A stretch of DNA of 38,782 nucleotides from Clostridiales bacterium (GTDB lineage Bacteria; Bacillota_A; Clostridia; Oscillospirales; Oscillospiraceae). Of the stretch, positions 17,527 through 26,904 are shown piece by piece. The stretch's first letter is position 1. Every line of letters begins with the position of its first letter. Position numbers and translations under genes: made by a program. The notes beneath the pieces were generated by a model, which saw only the letters and a program-made list of their open reading frames with translations, did no database searches and was not told the origin of the DNA. The stretch is taken from positions 1 to 38,782 of the forward strand of contig JAAVHY010000034.1 in assembly GCA_014799485.1 (NCBI GenBank), in the 5' to 3' direction.

Positions 17527-17940
17527 TCAAAAGGCATGGCTTGCTTCCTCCATCATCACGTCAAACAGCTCGCCCAGCCGGTCGGTTTTCCCTTGCAGGT
17601 ACAGCCAGCCGAACAGGGACTCCAGCGCCGTGGCGGCGTGGTACTCCCCCACGCTGGCCCCCTTGGGCACGGCGGCGGTGTGGCTGTTGCGGCCCCGCCG
17701 GTAGACGGCCTGCTCCTCCTCGGTGAGCAGGGGCAGGATGGCGTGGACCAATTTGGCCTGGGCGGGGGCGGCCACGTATTTGACGGTGGCCTTATGCAAT
17801 CCGGCGTTGGTGGCCTTGCCGTGGAGGCACAGCCAGGAACGCACCATCAGCTCGTACACGCCGTCGCCCAGATGGGCCAGCCCCAGAGCGCTGATGCGTT
17901 CGATGGTGTCCTGTCCGGCGGACAGGTGAAAGTAATCCAT
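17527..17940 (-). CDS. mrnC: Mini-ribonuclease III
   Basis: A 137-residue RNase III-type catalytic domain without a double-stranded RNA-binding domain, the hallmark of Mini-III, which matures 23S rRNA ends in Bacillus. The first half-site is LAHLGDGVYELMVR, with the catalytic Asp. The second is GEYHAATALESLFGWLYLQG, with the catalytic Glu. The RGRNSHTAAVPKGA segment between them is typical of the family. The start ATG 17940 has GGAG 8 nt upstream and a strong promoter at 17975-18002. It precedes rqcH on the same strand; in many Firmicutes mrnC sits next to cysS instead. Confidence 0.92.
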   Translation of the reverse strand: MDYFHLSAGQDTIERISALGLAHLGDGVYELMVRSWLCLHGKATNAGLHKATVKYVAAPAQAKLVHAILPLLTEEEQAVYRRGRNSHTAAVPKGASVGEYHAATALESLFGWLYLQGKTDRLGELFDVMMEEASHAF

Positions 17941-17974
17941 GGAAAATTCTCCAATCTCGGGAAATATCTTTGAA

Positions 17975-18002
17975 ATTATATCACAATGCCGTGGAAATGC
18001 AA
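17975..18002 (-). promoter_or_regulatory. mrnC promoter
   Basis: On the minus strand, -35 TTGCAT (17997-18002), 16-nt spacer, perfect -10 TATAAT (17975-17980). Confidence 0.75.
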
Positions 18003-18039
18003 GGGGAACGGTTGGCGCGAGCGGTTTGGCCCCACGCCC

Positions 18040-18068
18040 TTCCCTTTTCGCGCCGGGTGTGATATACT
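18040..18068 (+). promoter_or_regulatory. Possible malic enzyme promoter
   Basis: Extended -10 TGATATACT (TATACT at 18063-18068) with weak -35 TTCCCT (18040-18045) at 17 nt. Confidence 0.45.
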
Positions 18069-18101
18069 CTTGCCGACTTGAAAGAAAAGGAGCGGCGAGT
18101 T

Positions 18102-19280
18102 ATGGATTACGCGGCTGAATCGTTGAAACTGCACTACCAGTGGCGGGGCAAGCTGGACACGGTGCCCAAAATGGAGGTCAAGGACCGGCAGTCCCTGTCC
18201 CTGGCCTACACCCCGGGGGTGGCCCAGCCCTGCCTGGAGATCAAGAAGGACATCAGCAAGAGCTACGAGCTCACCGGCCGGTGGAACACGGTGGCGGTGG
18301 TCACCGACGGCACCGCCGTGCTGGGCCTGGGGGACATCGGCCCCGAGGCGGGTATGCCCGTCATGGAGGGCAAGTGCGTGCTGTTCAAGGCCTTCGGCGG
18401 GGTGAACGCCGTGCCGCTGTGCGTGCGCTCCAAGGACGTGGATGAGATCGTCAGCACGGTGGCCCTGCTGGCGGGCTCCTTCGGCGGGGTGAATTTAGAG
18501 GACATCTCCGCCCCCCGGTGCTTCGAGGTCGAGCGGAAGCTGAAGGAGCGGTGCGACATCCCCATCTTCCATGACGACCAGCACGGCACCGCCATCATCG
18601 TGGCGGCGGCGCTGACCAACGCGCTGAAGATCGTGGGCAAGGAGCTGTCCCAGGTGAAGCTGGTCATGTCCGGGGCGGGGGCCGCCGGGACGGCCATCTT
18701 CAAGCTGCTGTGGTCCATGGGCCTGCGCCGCGCCGTTCTGTGCGACATCAGGGGCATCGTCTACCCCGGGCGGCCCGACCTGGCAGACGACCCCGCCCTG
18801 GCCGAGCTGGCGGATATGACAAAGCCGGAGCTCACCGAGGGCGGGCTGTCGGCGGCCATCCGTGGGGCGGACGTGTTCATCGGCGTGTCCGCGCCGGGGC
18901 TGGTGACCCAGGACATGGTGCGCTCCATGGCGGACAGGCCCATCCTGTTCCCCATGGCCAACCCCACACCGGAGATCATGCCCGACCTGGCCCGGGAGGC
19001 GGGGGCGGCGGTGGTGGGCACCGGCCGCAGCGACTTCCCCAACCAGATCAACAACGTGCTGGCCTTCCCCGGGGTGTTCCGGGGGGCCTTCGACGTGCGG
19101 GCCTCCGACATCAACGAGGAGATGAAGCACGCCGCCGTCCGCGCCCTGGCGGGGCTGGTGGGGGAGGACGAGCTGTCCCCGGACTACATCATCCCCGCCG
19201 CCTTTGACGAGCGGGTGTGCCCCGCCGTGGCGGCGGCGGTGGCCCAGGCGGCCCGGGACAGCGGCGCGGCAAGGATATAA
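18102..19280 (+). CDS. NAD(P)-dependent malic enzyme
   Basis: A 392-residue oxaloacetate-decarboxylating malate dehydrogenase (malate to pyruvate and CO2). The start ATG 18102 follows AAAAGGAG (18085-18092). N-terminal malic domain: SLAYTPGVAQPC (catalytic Tyr), VVTDGTAVLGLGDIGP and GMPVMEGK (catalytic Lys). Metal site: FHDDQHGTAI. The Rossmann domain has GAGAAGTA and ends with FPNQINNVLAFPGVFRG. It is the short bacterial form without a phosphotransacetylase-like extension. The Rossmann fingerprint alone does not settle NAD versus NADP, so no gene symbol is given. gdhA lies downstream on the same strand but 302 bp away and with its own promoter. Confidence 0.93.
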   Translation: MDYAAESLKLHYQWRGKLDTVPKMEVKDRQSLSLAYTPGVAQPCLEIKKDISKSYELTGRWNTVAVVTDGTAVLGLGDIGPEAGMPVMEGKCVLFKAFGGVNAVPLCVRSKDVDEIVSTVALLAGSFGGVNLEDISAPRCFEVERKLKERCDIPIFHDDQHGTAIIVAAALTNALKIVGKELSQVKLVMSGAGAAGTAIFKLLWSMGLRRAVLCDIRGIVYPGRPDLADDPALAELADMTKPELTEGGLSAAIRGADVFIGVSAPGLVTQDMVRSMADRPILFPMANPTPEIMPDLAREAGAAVVGTGRSDFPNQINNVLAFPGVFRGAFDVRASDINEEMKHAAVRALAGLVGEDELSPDYIIPAAFDERVCPAVAAAVAQAARDSGAARI

Positions 19281-20926
<1,646 letters not shown>

Positions 20927-20929
20927 GAA

Positions 20930-21060
20930 GCGCGAGCTTAGGCGCGCCGCCCCGGATGGACTGGAGTGAGGGATACAAACCAAGAATCGCGCAGCGATTC
21001 TGTTTGTGTCCCGAGTCGTAGGGAAGCCGGGGCGAACAGCGCGCCCAAAGCGAGCGTGAC
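20930..21060 (+). repeat. Long nested inverted repeat after gdhA
   Basis: The core pairs GGGATACAAAC (20970-20980) with GTTTGTGTCCC (21002-21012), and AGAATCGC (20983-20990) with GCGATTCT (20994-21001), around a tiny loop. Outside this, GCCCCGG (20949-20955) pairs with CCGGGGC (21028-21034) and GGCGCG with CGCGCC. The structure spans about 115 nt. It is not a simple terminator, since one follows at 21085. It may be an intergenic repeat element or an RNA. Confidence 0.5.
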
Positions 21061-21084
21061 AATGCCGCAGAACAGACAACACAA

Positions 21085-21117
21085 AAACCCCCCGCCGGAG
21101 TTTCCGGCGGGGGGTTT
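21085..21117. terminator. Bidirectional terminator between gdhA and bactofilin genes
   Basis: 15-bp stem AAACCCCCCGCCGGA/TCCGGCGGGGGGTTT with GTT loop. Confidence 0.8.
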
Positions 21118-21123
21118 CTTATC

Positions 21124-21621
21124 TTACTTGCTCTCTTCCAACTCGAACTCCGGCCCGAATTCCAGAGCGGCGGGCTCCCTGACCCCCTGCAGCTCCGGCT
21201 CCAGCACGGGAGCCTTGACCATGGCGCACCGCCCGTTGAGGCTGCCGCCGTCCTCCACCACCAGGGAGGCGGTGGTCACGTCGCCCTCCAGGCTGCCGGT
21301 GGGCTCCAGGCGCATATGCTCCCGGGCGCGGACACTGCCCTCGATCCGGCCGGCCACCCGGACCACGTCCGCCGTGACGGGGCCGCGCACCAGTCCGGTC
21401 TCCGCCACGATCACCGCGCCGGTCATATCGAACTCTCCGTCCACTACGCCCTCTACCTGGACCACACCCTCACCCCGGATGGTGCCGGTGACCGTGATGC
21501 CCTGGGCGATGACGGTGCTGCCCGCCCGGGGCAGGGCCGGGGTATTGTCCAGCTCCTCCTCCTTGGGCATGGGAACGGCCTCCGCCGTGGGAACCGCCTT
21601 CTGCATTCCAAAGAAACCCAT
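21124..21621 (-). CDS. Bactofilin family protein
   Basis: A 165-residue protein with a beta-helical bactofilin (DUF583) core, residues ~35-130. Short glycine-rich strands repeat (VTGTIRGEGVVQVEGVVDG, GPVTADVVRVAGRIEGSV, GSLEGDVTTASLVVEDGGSL). Bactofilins self-assemble into non-nucleotide filaments at the membrane and organise cell-wall or polarity functions. The start ATG 21621 (MGFFGMQK) follows AAAGGTGAG and gives the short amphipathic N-terminus seen in other members; the acidic C-terminal tail (EFGPEFELEESK) is likely disordered. Own promoter at 21699-21727. Confidence 0.88.
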   Translation of the reverse strand: MGFFGMQKAVPTAEAVPMPKEEELDNTPALPRAGSTVIAQGITVTGTIRGEGVVQVEGVVDGEFDMTGAVIVAETGLVRGPVTADVVRVAGRIEGSVRAREHMRLEPTGSLEGDVTTASLVVEDGGSLNGRCAMVKAPVLEPELQGVREPAALEFGPEFELEESK

Positions 21622-21698
21622 AACGATCTCACCTTTCCTTTGGGAAAAGCCGAAAGCCCTATGTAAAACCGGCCCAGCTCTTCTCTTGTGTTCACCAT

Positions 21699-21727
21699 AC
21701 TTTATCACAGAAGGCCGGAAATTTCAA
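21699..21727 (-). promoter_or_regulatory. Bactofilin gene promoter
   Basis: On the minus strand, -35 TTGAAA (21722-21727), 17-nt spacer, extended -10 TGATAAAGT (TAAAGT 21699-21704). Confidence 0.55.
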
Positions 21728-21772
21728 CCCTGAATGTATGTCTGTTTCTGTCAAATCCTGCCGCGCGCCGGA

Positions 21773-22504
21773 TCACCGCTCCACCAGCCGCCTTCGGAAC
21801 AGGACGACAGCCGCGGCGGACACCACGGCGGCCCAGGCACACACCCACAGCAGATGCCCGGGCAGTGCCGCCCAGTCCCCCGCCAGTGCGGCCCTGGCCC
21901 CGTCCGCCCCGTGGGCGAAGGGGAGGCAGTAGGCCGCCGCCTGGAACGCCCCGCCAATGAGGGACAGGTCAAACCAGATCCCCGCCAAAAACGCCGTCAC
22001 GTTGGTCAGCAGCGCCCCGCACATACCGCCCACCTGCTTGTCGTTGAACAGGGTGCCGCACAGCAGACCCAGGGCGATAAACAGCAGTGCCGACGGGAGC
22101 AGGGATGCCGCCGCCGCTAACAGGTTCCAGCTCAGGGGCAGGCCCAGCGCCACCGCCGCCGCCAGACAAATGACCGTCTGCCCCGCCGCCATGGGCAGCA
22201 TGGGCAGCAGGTAGCCCAGCAGGAAGTCCGCCGCCGTCATGGGGGAAGCCGCCAGCCGGGCCAGAAAGGCGGAGGAGCGGTCCTTCGCCAGAAGCATCCC
22301 GGCAAAGAGCGCCATAAAGGTCAGCCCGAAGAAAGCGATGCCGGGGGCCAGAGTGTCCAGTTCAAAGATATGCACCGGGACGCTGCGCTGGATGAGGTTC
22401 ATCATCAGCAGAAGCACCAGGGGGAAGCCCAGCCCAAAAAACAGGGTCAATGGGTCCCGGAGCAGCTCCTTCGTATTGCGTTTCGCGAATGCCAGCGTTC
22501 TCAT
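21773..22504 (-). CDS. ABC-2 type transporter permease
   Basis: A 243-residue membrane protein with about six TM helices and the ABC-2 layout: an N-terminal amphipathic start (MRTLAFAKRNTKELLRDP), TM1 (LTLFFGLGFPLVLLLMMNL), an extracytoplasmic loop and a core of TM helices with a SPMTAADFLLGY coupling segment. Its ATG overlaps the stop of the upstream ATPase gene (ATGA), so the two form an exporter, commonly for lipids, antibiotics or peptides. Substrate unknown. Third gene of the AbrB-led operon. Confidence 0.87.
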   Translation of the reverse strand: MRTLAFAKRNTKELLRDPLTLFFGLGFPLVLLLMMNLIQRSVPVHIFELDTLAPGIAFFGLTFMALFAGMLLAKDRSSAFLARLAASPMTAADFLLGYLLPMLPMAAGQTVICLAAAVALGLPLSWNLLAAAASLLPSALLFIALGLLCGTLFNDKQVGGMCGALLTNVTAFLAGIWFDLSLIGGAFQAAAYCLPFAHGADGARAALAGDWAALPGHLLWVCAWAAVVSAAAVVLFRRRLVER

Positions 22505-23220
22505 GACGCCGCCCCCCTTTCCGCCAACGTCACAAAGGCGTCCTCAAAGGTTTCACAGCCCGCCAGGGCCTTCAGCTCGTCCGCCGTGCCCACCGCCCGG
22601 AGACGGCCCGCGTTCATGATGCCGATGCGGTCGGCCAGGGCTTCCGCCTCCTCCAGATAGTGGGTGGTCAGAATGATGGCGGTGTGCCCCTTGAGGCCCC
22701 GGATGACCCCCCACAGCTCCCGCCGGGCCAGCACGTCCAGCCCCAGGGTGGGCTCGTCCAAAAACAGCGCCTCCGGCTGGGACACCAGGGCCATAGCGAT
22801 GGACAGCCGCCGCTGCCAGCCGCCGGACAGGGTCTTGGCCCGCTGTTTCGCCCACGGGGTCAGGCCCAGCTGGGCCATCACCTCGGCGGTACGCCCCTTG
22901 GGACGGCCGTAGACGCCCGCCATCAGCTCTAAATTTTCCGCCACGGTGAGCCCCGGGGCCACCGCCGTCTCCTGGGGGGAGACCGCCAGGACCTCCTTTG
23001 CGGCGTGGGACTGTGTGCGAACGCTGTGCCCCATCAGCTGGGCGTCCCCCCAGGTGGGGACCACCAGGCAGGACAGCATTTTGATGGTGGTGGACTTGCC
23101 CGCCCCGTTGACCCCCAGCAGGGCGAACAGCTCCCCCGCCGGGATGGACAGCTCCAGCTCATCCACCACCCTGCGGCCCCCGTACTCTTTGGTCAGGCCC
23201 ATGATCTGAATCGCGTTCAT
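22501..23220 (-). CDS. ABC-2 type transporter ATPase
   Basis: A 239-residue ATPase of the CcmA/DrrA class. Walker A GVNGAGKST, Q-loop SPQET, signature LSGGWQRRLS, Walker B ALFLDEPTLGLD and H-loop TTHYLEEAE are all present. Its ATG overlaps the stop of the AbrB-like gene and its own TGA overlaps the start of the permease, so all three are translationally coupled. Members drive drug, lantibiotic or lipid export; what it exports is unknown. Confidence 0.93.
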   Translation of the reverse strand: MNAIQIMGLTKEYGGRRVVDELELSIPAGELFALLGVNGAGKSTTIKMLSCLVVPTWGDAQLMGHSVRTQSHAAKEVLAVSPQETAVAPGLTVAENLELMAGVYGRPKGRTAEVMAQLGLTPWAKQRAKTLSGGWQRRLSIAMALVSQPEALFLDEPTLGLDVLARRELWGVIRGLKGHTAIILTTHYLEEAEALADRIGIMNAGRLRAVGTADELKALAGCETFEDAFVTLAERGAAS

Positions 23221-23450
23221 TGCCCTTTCTCCTTCCCGCCCATAGCCTGGCGGGTGGCCTCATTCATAAAGTCCATCATGCCGTCGAAGCCCACGATGGC
23301 GATGCCCCGCTCCTTGTCCGCCATTAGCAGCAGGCTGTCCCCCGGCTCGATCTCGAACATCTCACGCACCTCCTTGGGAATGACGATCTGGCCCTTGTCT
23401 CCCACCCGCACGGTGCTCAGGAACTTGTCCTGGGGTATTTTCATCTTCAT
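23217..23450 (-). CDS. AbrB/SpoVT-type transcriptional regulator
   Basis: A 77-residue protein with a swapped-hairpin AbrB DNA-binding domain: STVRVGDKGQIVIPKEVREM and FEIEPGDSLLLM. The start ATG 23450 has AGGAGG 7 nt upstream. It leads the exporter operon with 4-nt overlaps, a layout common in Clostridia where the regulator controls its own exporter. Near-repeats around its promoter (23461-23494) are candidate operators for autoregulation. Transition-state or nutrient control is the usual role of the family; the signal here is unknown. Confidence 0.88.
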   Translation of the reverse strand: MKMKIPQDKFLSTVRVGDKGQIVIPKEVREMFEIEPGDSLLLMADKERGIAIVGFDGMMDFMNEATRQAMGGKEKGQ

Positions 23451-23460
23451 TGAAACTCCT

Positions 23461-23494
23461 CCTATTAGTATAACTTTTCCTACTTAGTATAACT
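23461..23494 (-). promoter_or_regulatory. Direct repeats around the abrB-like promoter, candidate operator
   Basis: On the minus strand AGTTATACTAAGTAGG (23479-23494) and AGTTATACTAATAGG (23461-23475) are near-identical, 19 nt apart. The first overlaps the -10 box; the second lies in the leader next to the ribosome binding site. Suited to autorepression. Confidence 0.5.
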
Positions 23495-23514
23495 CGGCAT
23501 ACCTCCCCTGTCAA
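23486..23514 (-). promoter_or_regulatory. Promoter of the AbrB/ABC exporter operon
   Basis: On the minus strand, perfect -35 TTGACA (23509-23514), 17-nt spacer, -10 TATACT (23486-23491). Confidence 0.8.
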
Positions 23515-23577
23515 GAGGAAATCGCCGCCGGTTCTGATTTGGCCAAGCGGCGCATACATTGCAGGGAGGTGAGCGTC

Positions 23578-24750
23578 ATGCGAAAGAAAAGGACAAGTCG
23601 GCCGCTGGCCCGGGGCCTGCGGCTGGGGGCGGCGGCGCTGGTGGCGGTGCTGGGCGGATGGCTGCTGTGGCTGGTGGGCGACCCCGCCGCCGCGCTGGAA
23701 CAGCTCAGGGAGCTGGCGGGCAGCGCCCAGGTCTCCCTGGCCCTGCTGTCGGCGGAGCTGGGGCTGGAGGAGGAGGGCGGCCTGTCCGGCTGGGACAGGC
23801 TGGTGCTGGCCCAGTCCTCCCTCCTGGGCGGCCCGCCGCCCCAGCAGGAGCCAGTCCCCTCCGATCCCCTGCCTGGGGAGGACCAGGATCTGGCGGAGCT
23901 GGACCCCGCCGGGGAGGATGAGCAGACCGACCCGCCCGCCCCCTCCACCACCGCGCCCGAGGACATCATCCCCAAAACTATGGTGCCGGGGTCGTCGGCC
24001 AAATACGTCACGTCGGGGAACATATCCGTCTACAACCACACGGACTACTCCATCGACATCCCCTCCCTGCTGGAAAACGCCCCACAGCTGTCCGCAGAGG
24101 GGGACGGCCCCAAGGTGCTCATTTACCACTCCCACGCCACCGAGGCCTACACCATGGACGGCACCGACCTGTACGAGCCCAGCGGCGACCACCGCACCCT
24201 GGACACGGACAAGAACATGGTGCGGGTGGGGGAGGAGATGAAGGCGGTGTTCGAGGCGGCGGGCATCGGCGTCGTCCACGACACCACTTTGTACGACTAC
24301 CCCAGCTACAACGACGCCTATAACCGCTCGGTGCAGGGGGTGGCGGAAAACCTGAAGAAGTACCCCTCCCTGGTGCTGGTGCTGGACGTCCACCGGGACG
24401 CCCTGGCGGCCAGCGACGGCACCATTTATAAGGTGGTGGCCGGAACGGTGGACAACTGCGCCCAGGTGCTGATGCTGATCGGCAGCGACGCCAACGGCCA
24501 GGTCCATCCCAACTGGCGGGTGAACCTGGCGCTGGCGCTGAGGATCCAGTCGGCGCTGGCCAACAAGTGGGCCACCCTGGCCCGGCCCCTGGTGCTGCGG
24601 CCCAGCCGGTTCAACCAGCACCTGTCCACAGGCACCATTTTGGTGGAGGTGGGCACCCACGGGAACACCCTCCAGGAAGCCATCACCGCCGCGCGGCTGT
24701 ACGCCCGGACGGTGGTGGAGCTGATGGAAAACGAAGGGAGCGCCGGCTGA
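23578..24750 (+). CDS. spoIIP: Stage II sporulation protein P
   Basis: A 390-residue protein. The start ATG 23578 (MRKKRTSRPLARG) follows GGGAGGTGA. A basic N-terminus and one TM helix (~16-34) anchor it in the mother-cell membrane. Residues ~85-130 are a Pro/Glu/Asp linker. The amidase domain shows the zinc-site motifs YHSHATE (183-189) and LDVHRDA, plus EVGTHGNTLQEA with the catalytic Glu. SpoIIP cleaves septal peptidoglycan with SpoIID during engulfment. Its presence implies an endospore-forming lineage. A CATACATT element at 23553-23560 resembles a sigma-E -10 box. Confidence 0.9.
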   Translation: MRKKRTSRPLARGLRLGAAALVAVLGGWLLWLVGDPAAALEQLRELAGSAQVSLALLSAELGLEEEGGLSGWDRLVLAQSSLLGGPPPQQEPVPSDPLPGEDQDLAELDPAGEDEQTDPPAPSTTAPEDIIPKTMVPGSSAKYVTSGNISVYNHTDYSIDIPSLLENAPQLSAEGDGPKVLIYHSHATEAYTMDGTDLYEPSGDHRTLDTDKNMVRVGEEMKAVFEAAGIGVVHDTTLYDYPSYNDAYNRSVQGVAENLKKYPSLVLVLDVHRDALAASDGTIYKVVAGTVDNCAQVLMLIGSDANGQVHPNWRVNLALALRIQSALANKWATLARPLVLRPSRFNQHLSTGTILVEVGTHGNTLQEAITAARLYARTVVELMENEGSAG

Positions 24751-24762
24751 GCCGGCGCTCCC
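24736..24762 (+). terminator. Terminator-like hairpin whose loop is the spoIIP stop codon
   Basis: 12-bp perfect stem GGGAGCGCCGGC/GCCGGCGCTCCC with the TGA stop as the 3-nt loop, then TTGTTGTCGTTT. The T-tract is weak. Confidence 0.6.
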
Positions 24763-24773
24763 TTGTTGTCGTT

Positions 24774-25658
24774 TCACTTGCTCACTGCCTCGTCCAGAAG
24801 GGCTTGCAGATCGTCCTTGGAGAAACGGTACACCTTGTCGCAGAACTGGCAGGTGAGCTCCGCGCCCCCCTGCTCCTCCATCAGCGAAGCCAGCTCGTCT
24901 TTCCCCAGGCTGATGAGGGCCCGGCTCACCCGCTCCTCCGAGCAGTAACAGCGGTATTCGATGGGGGCGGTCTCCAGCACCTCCAGCTCGAATTCGCCCA
25001 GCACCTCCCGCAGCAGGTCCAGGGGGTCCATCCCCCCGTCCAGCCGGGCGCTGACGGCCCCCAGGCGCGCCACCCCCCGCTCCAGGCTGGAGATGACGGC
25101 GTCGTCCGCCCCGGGCAGCAGCTGGATGAGATAGCCCCCCGCGGCCTGCACCGTCTGGTCCGGGGCGATGAGCACCCCCAGGGCGCAGGCGGTGGGTATC
25201 TGCTCGCTCTCCACAAAGTAGGCGGCCACGTCCTCGGCGATCTCGCCCCCCACCAGCTGAACCGAGCCCACATAGGGCTCCTTCAGCCCAAGGTCCCGGA
25301 TGACGGTCAGCTCCCCGTCCGCCCCCACGGCGGCCCCCACGTCCAGCTTGCCCTTGGCCTTCCGGGGCACGTCTACGGCAGGGTTCTGCACATAGCCCCG
25401 GACATTTCCCTGGCTGTCGGACACGGCGGTGAGGCCCCCCAGCGGCCCGCCCCCCTTCAAGCGCAGGGTGACGGAGGCATCCTCCTTCTTCATGGCGGCG
25501 CCCATCATGGACGCGGCCATGAGCAGGCGGCCCAGGGCGGCGGCCGCCACCGGCCAGCAGTCGTGGATGGCCCGGGCGCGCTCCACCGTGTCCCGCGCGG
25601 AAATCGCTATGGCCTTCACTGGCGCGTCCTTGGCAATGACGCGGACGATCTGATCCAT
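24774..25658 (-). CDS. hslO: Redox-regulated chaperone Hsp33
   Basis: A 294-residue chaperone activated by oxidation. The start ATG 25658 (MDQIVRVIAKD) follows AAAGGAA. The N-terminal Hsp33 fold is recognisable (AISARDTVERARAIHDCWPVA, LRLKGGGPLGGLTAVSD). The C-terminal redox switch has CYC (237/239) and CQFC (270/273), the four zinc-binding cysteines spaced as in E. coli Hsp33. On oxidation zinc is lost and the protein holds unfolding clients. Last gene of a three-gene operon, 2 bp after the methyltransferase. Confidence 0.95.
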   Translation of the reverse strand: MDQIVRVIAKDAPVKAIAISARDTVERARAIHDCWPVAAAALGRLLMAASMMGAAMKKEDASVTLRLKGGGPLGGLTAVSDSQGNVRGYVQNPAVDVPRKAKGKLDVGAAVGADGELTVIRDLGLKEPYVGSVQLVGGEIAEDVAAYFVESEQIPTACALGVLIAPDQTVQAAGGYLIQLLPGADDAVISSLERGVARLGAVSARLDGGMDPLDLLREVLGEFELEVLETAPIEYRCYCSEERVSRALISLGKDELASLMEEQGGAELTCQFCDKVYRFSKDDLQALLDEAVSK

Positions 25659-25660
25659 TG

Positions 25661-26404
25661 TCACAGTTCCTTTCCCGCGGCGAAAAAGATCCGCTGCGCC
25701 CCCTCTTTCGGCCCGCGCATGGTCTTGTCGCCGTATAACTTGATGTGTCGGAAGCCCGCCTCCCGCAAAAAGCCGTCCAGCTCTTCCACGGTATAGGCGT
25801 ACTCCTCGTGGTATTCGCCCCCCCGGCTCCAGCCGCCGTCCTCCTCCCGGACGAACAGGTCCAGACCGTAGCCGCACACACGGCGGCGGGGGCTGTACTC
25901 CCCCCGCCAGACGCAGAACAGGCCGTCGTCCTCGTCCAGATAGGTCTGGCCGTCCGCCCCCTCCAGGGCGGCGGGGGTCTTCGCGTCAAAGAGGAACAGT
26001 CCGCCCGGGGCCAGCGCCCGGTACACCCGCCGGAACGTCCGGCGCAGGGCGGCGGGGCGGGTGACGTAGTTCACGCTGTCCAGGCAGGAGATGACGGCGT
26101 CCGCCGGCTCCAGCAGGGCGAGCCGGGACATATCCTGGCACACGAGCCGCACGTCCAGCCCCCGGCACTTCTGGTCGGCCACGGCCAGCATATCCGGGGA
26201 CAGGTCCACGGCGGTCATGGCGTAGCCCCGTTCCGCCAGCAATTTCGTCAGGCTCCCCGTGCCGCAGCCCAGCTCCACCACCGAGCGGACAGGCCGCTTG
26301 GAGCGCCGGAAGTGCCGCTCTATGTAGTCTGCCCACTTTTCGTAGTCCACATCGGCGGTGAGCCGGTCGTAGCTTCGGGCCAGCACCGTGTAGGCGTCCA
26401 TCAT
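25661..26404 (-). CDS. Class I SAM-dependent methyltransferase
   Basis: A 247-residue Rossmann-fold methyltransferase. The SAM-binding motif I is VVELGCGTGSLT (residues ~43-54), followed by the acidic loop AVDLSPDML and post-motif CQDMSRLAL. The N-terminal YTVLARSYDRLTADVDYEKWADY is typical of a widespread Firmicutes family of unknown substrate, often annotated as methyltransferase domain-containing protein. Its ATG overlaps the upstream stop in ATGA, so it is co-translated with the YerC-like gene. The C-terminal half (DDGLFCVWRGEYSPRRR, KEGAQRIFFAAGKEL) may bind the substrate; small molecule is more likely than RNA. Confidence 0.85.
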   Translation of the reverse strand: MMDAYTVLARSYDRLTADVDYEKWADYIERHFRRSKRPVRSVVELGCGTGSLTKLLAERGYAMTAVDLSPDMLAVADQKCRGLDVRLVCQDMSRLALLEPADAVISCLDSVNYVTRPAALRRTFRRVYRALAPGGLFLFDAKTPAALEGADGQTYLDEDDGLFCVWRGEYSPRRRVCGYGLDLFVREEDGGWSRGGEYHEEYAYTVEELDGFLREAGFRHIKLYGDKTMRGPKEGAQRIFFAAGKEL

Positions 26405-26685
26405 TTGGAAAGCCTCGGCAGCACGGTCTTGTACCCGTCCGCGCCGTATTGCAGCGCCCGGTTCACCCGGCTGATGGTGGCGCTGGACGCCCCGGTGCGC
26501 TGGAGGATGTCATTGTAGATCAGCCCCTCGTCCAGAAGCTGGGCCACCTCCAGCCGCTGGGCCATGGCCCGCAGCTCCGCCACGGTACACAGGTCCTGAA
26601 AAAAGGCCCGGCATTCCTCCCGGGACCTCAGGGCCAGAATAGCTTCGAACAGCAGCTCGCTTCGATCAGGCGTCTCTTTTTGCAC
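26401..26685 (-). CDS. YerC/YecD-family TrpR-like regulator
   Basis: A 94-residue helical DNA-binding protein of the TrpR/YerC superfamily. The start is assigned to GTG 26685 because AGGAGG lies about 7 nt upstream; a TTG at 26703 would lie at that site. The helix-turn-helix is LIYNDILQRTGASSATISRVNRAL, preceded by LCTVAELRAMAQRLEVAQLL. B. subtilis YerC is a small protein linked to growth and biofilm regulation, but its target is not established. Leads the operon with the methyltransferase and hslO. Confidence 0.85.
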   Translation of the reverse strand: MQKETPDRSELLFEAILALRSREECRAFFQDLCTVAELRAMAQRLEVAQLLDEGLIYNDILQRTGASSATISRVNRALQYGADGYKTVLPRLSK

Positions 26686-26723
26686 GACGGCCCCTCCTGT
26701 CAAACATGGGATAAGTTTGACCT

Positions 26724-26752
26724 ATTTTATCACGCCGCTTTATGGAAGTAAA
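26724..26752 (-). promoter_or_regulatory. Promoter of the yerC-like/methyltransferase/hslO operon
   Basis: On the minus strand, -35 TTTACT (26747-26752), 17-nt spacer, extended -10 TGATAAAAT (TAAAAT 26724-26729). Confidence 0.65.
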
Positions 26753-26781
26753 GAGGAAAAGAGAAAAACGTCAAAAAGGTC

Positions 26782-26810
26782 TTGCGGACCGGGCCGCCCT
26801 TCATTATAAT
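26782..26810 (+). promoter_or_regulatory. purA promoter
   Basis: -35 TTGCGG (26782-26787), 17-nt spacer, perfect -10 TATAAT (26805-26810). Confidence 0.65.
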
Positions 26811-26904
26811 AGGGCTGTTGGGCCGCGCCTCGCGGCCCGCGCGCGCCGGAAAAGGCAGACCGGCCCCCGCCGGCTGCGAATCCCGGGGCGCGGAGGTATT
26901 TAAA

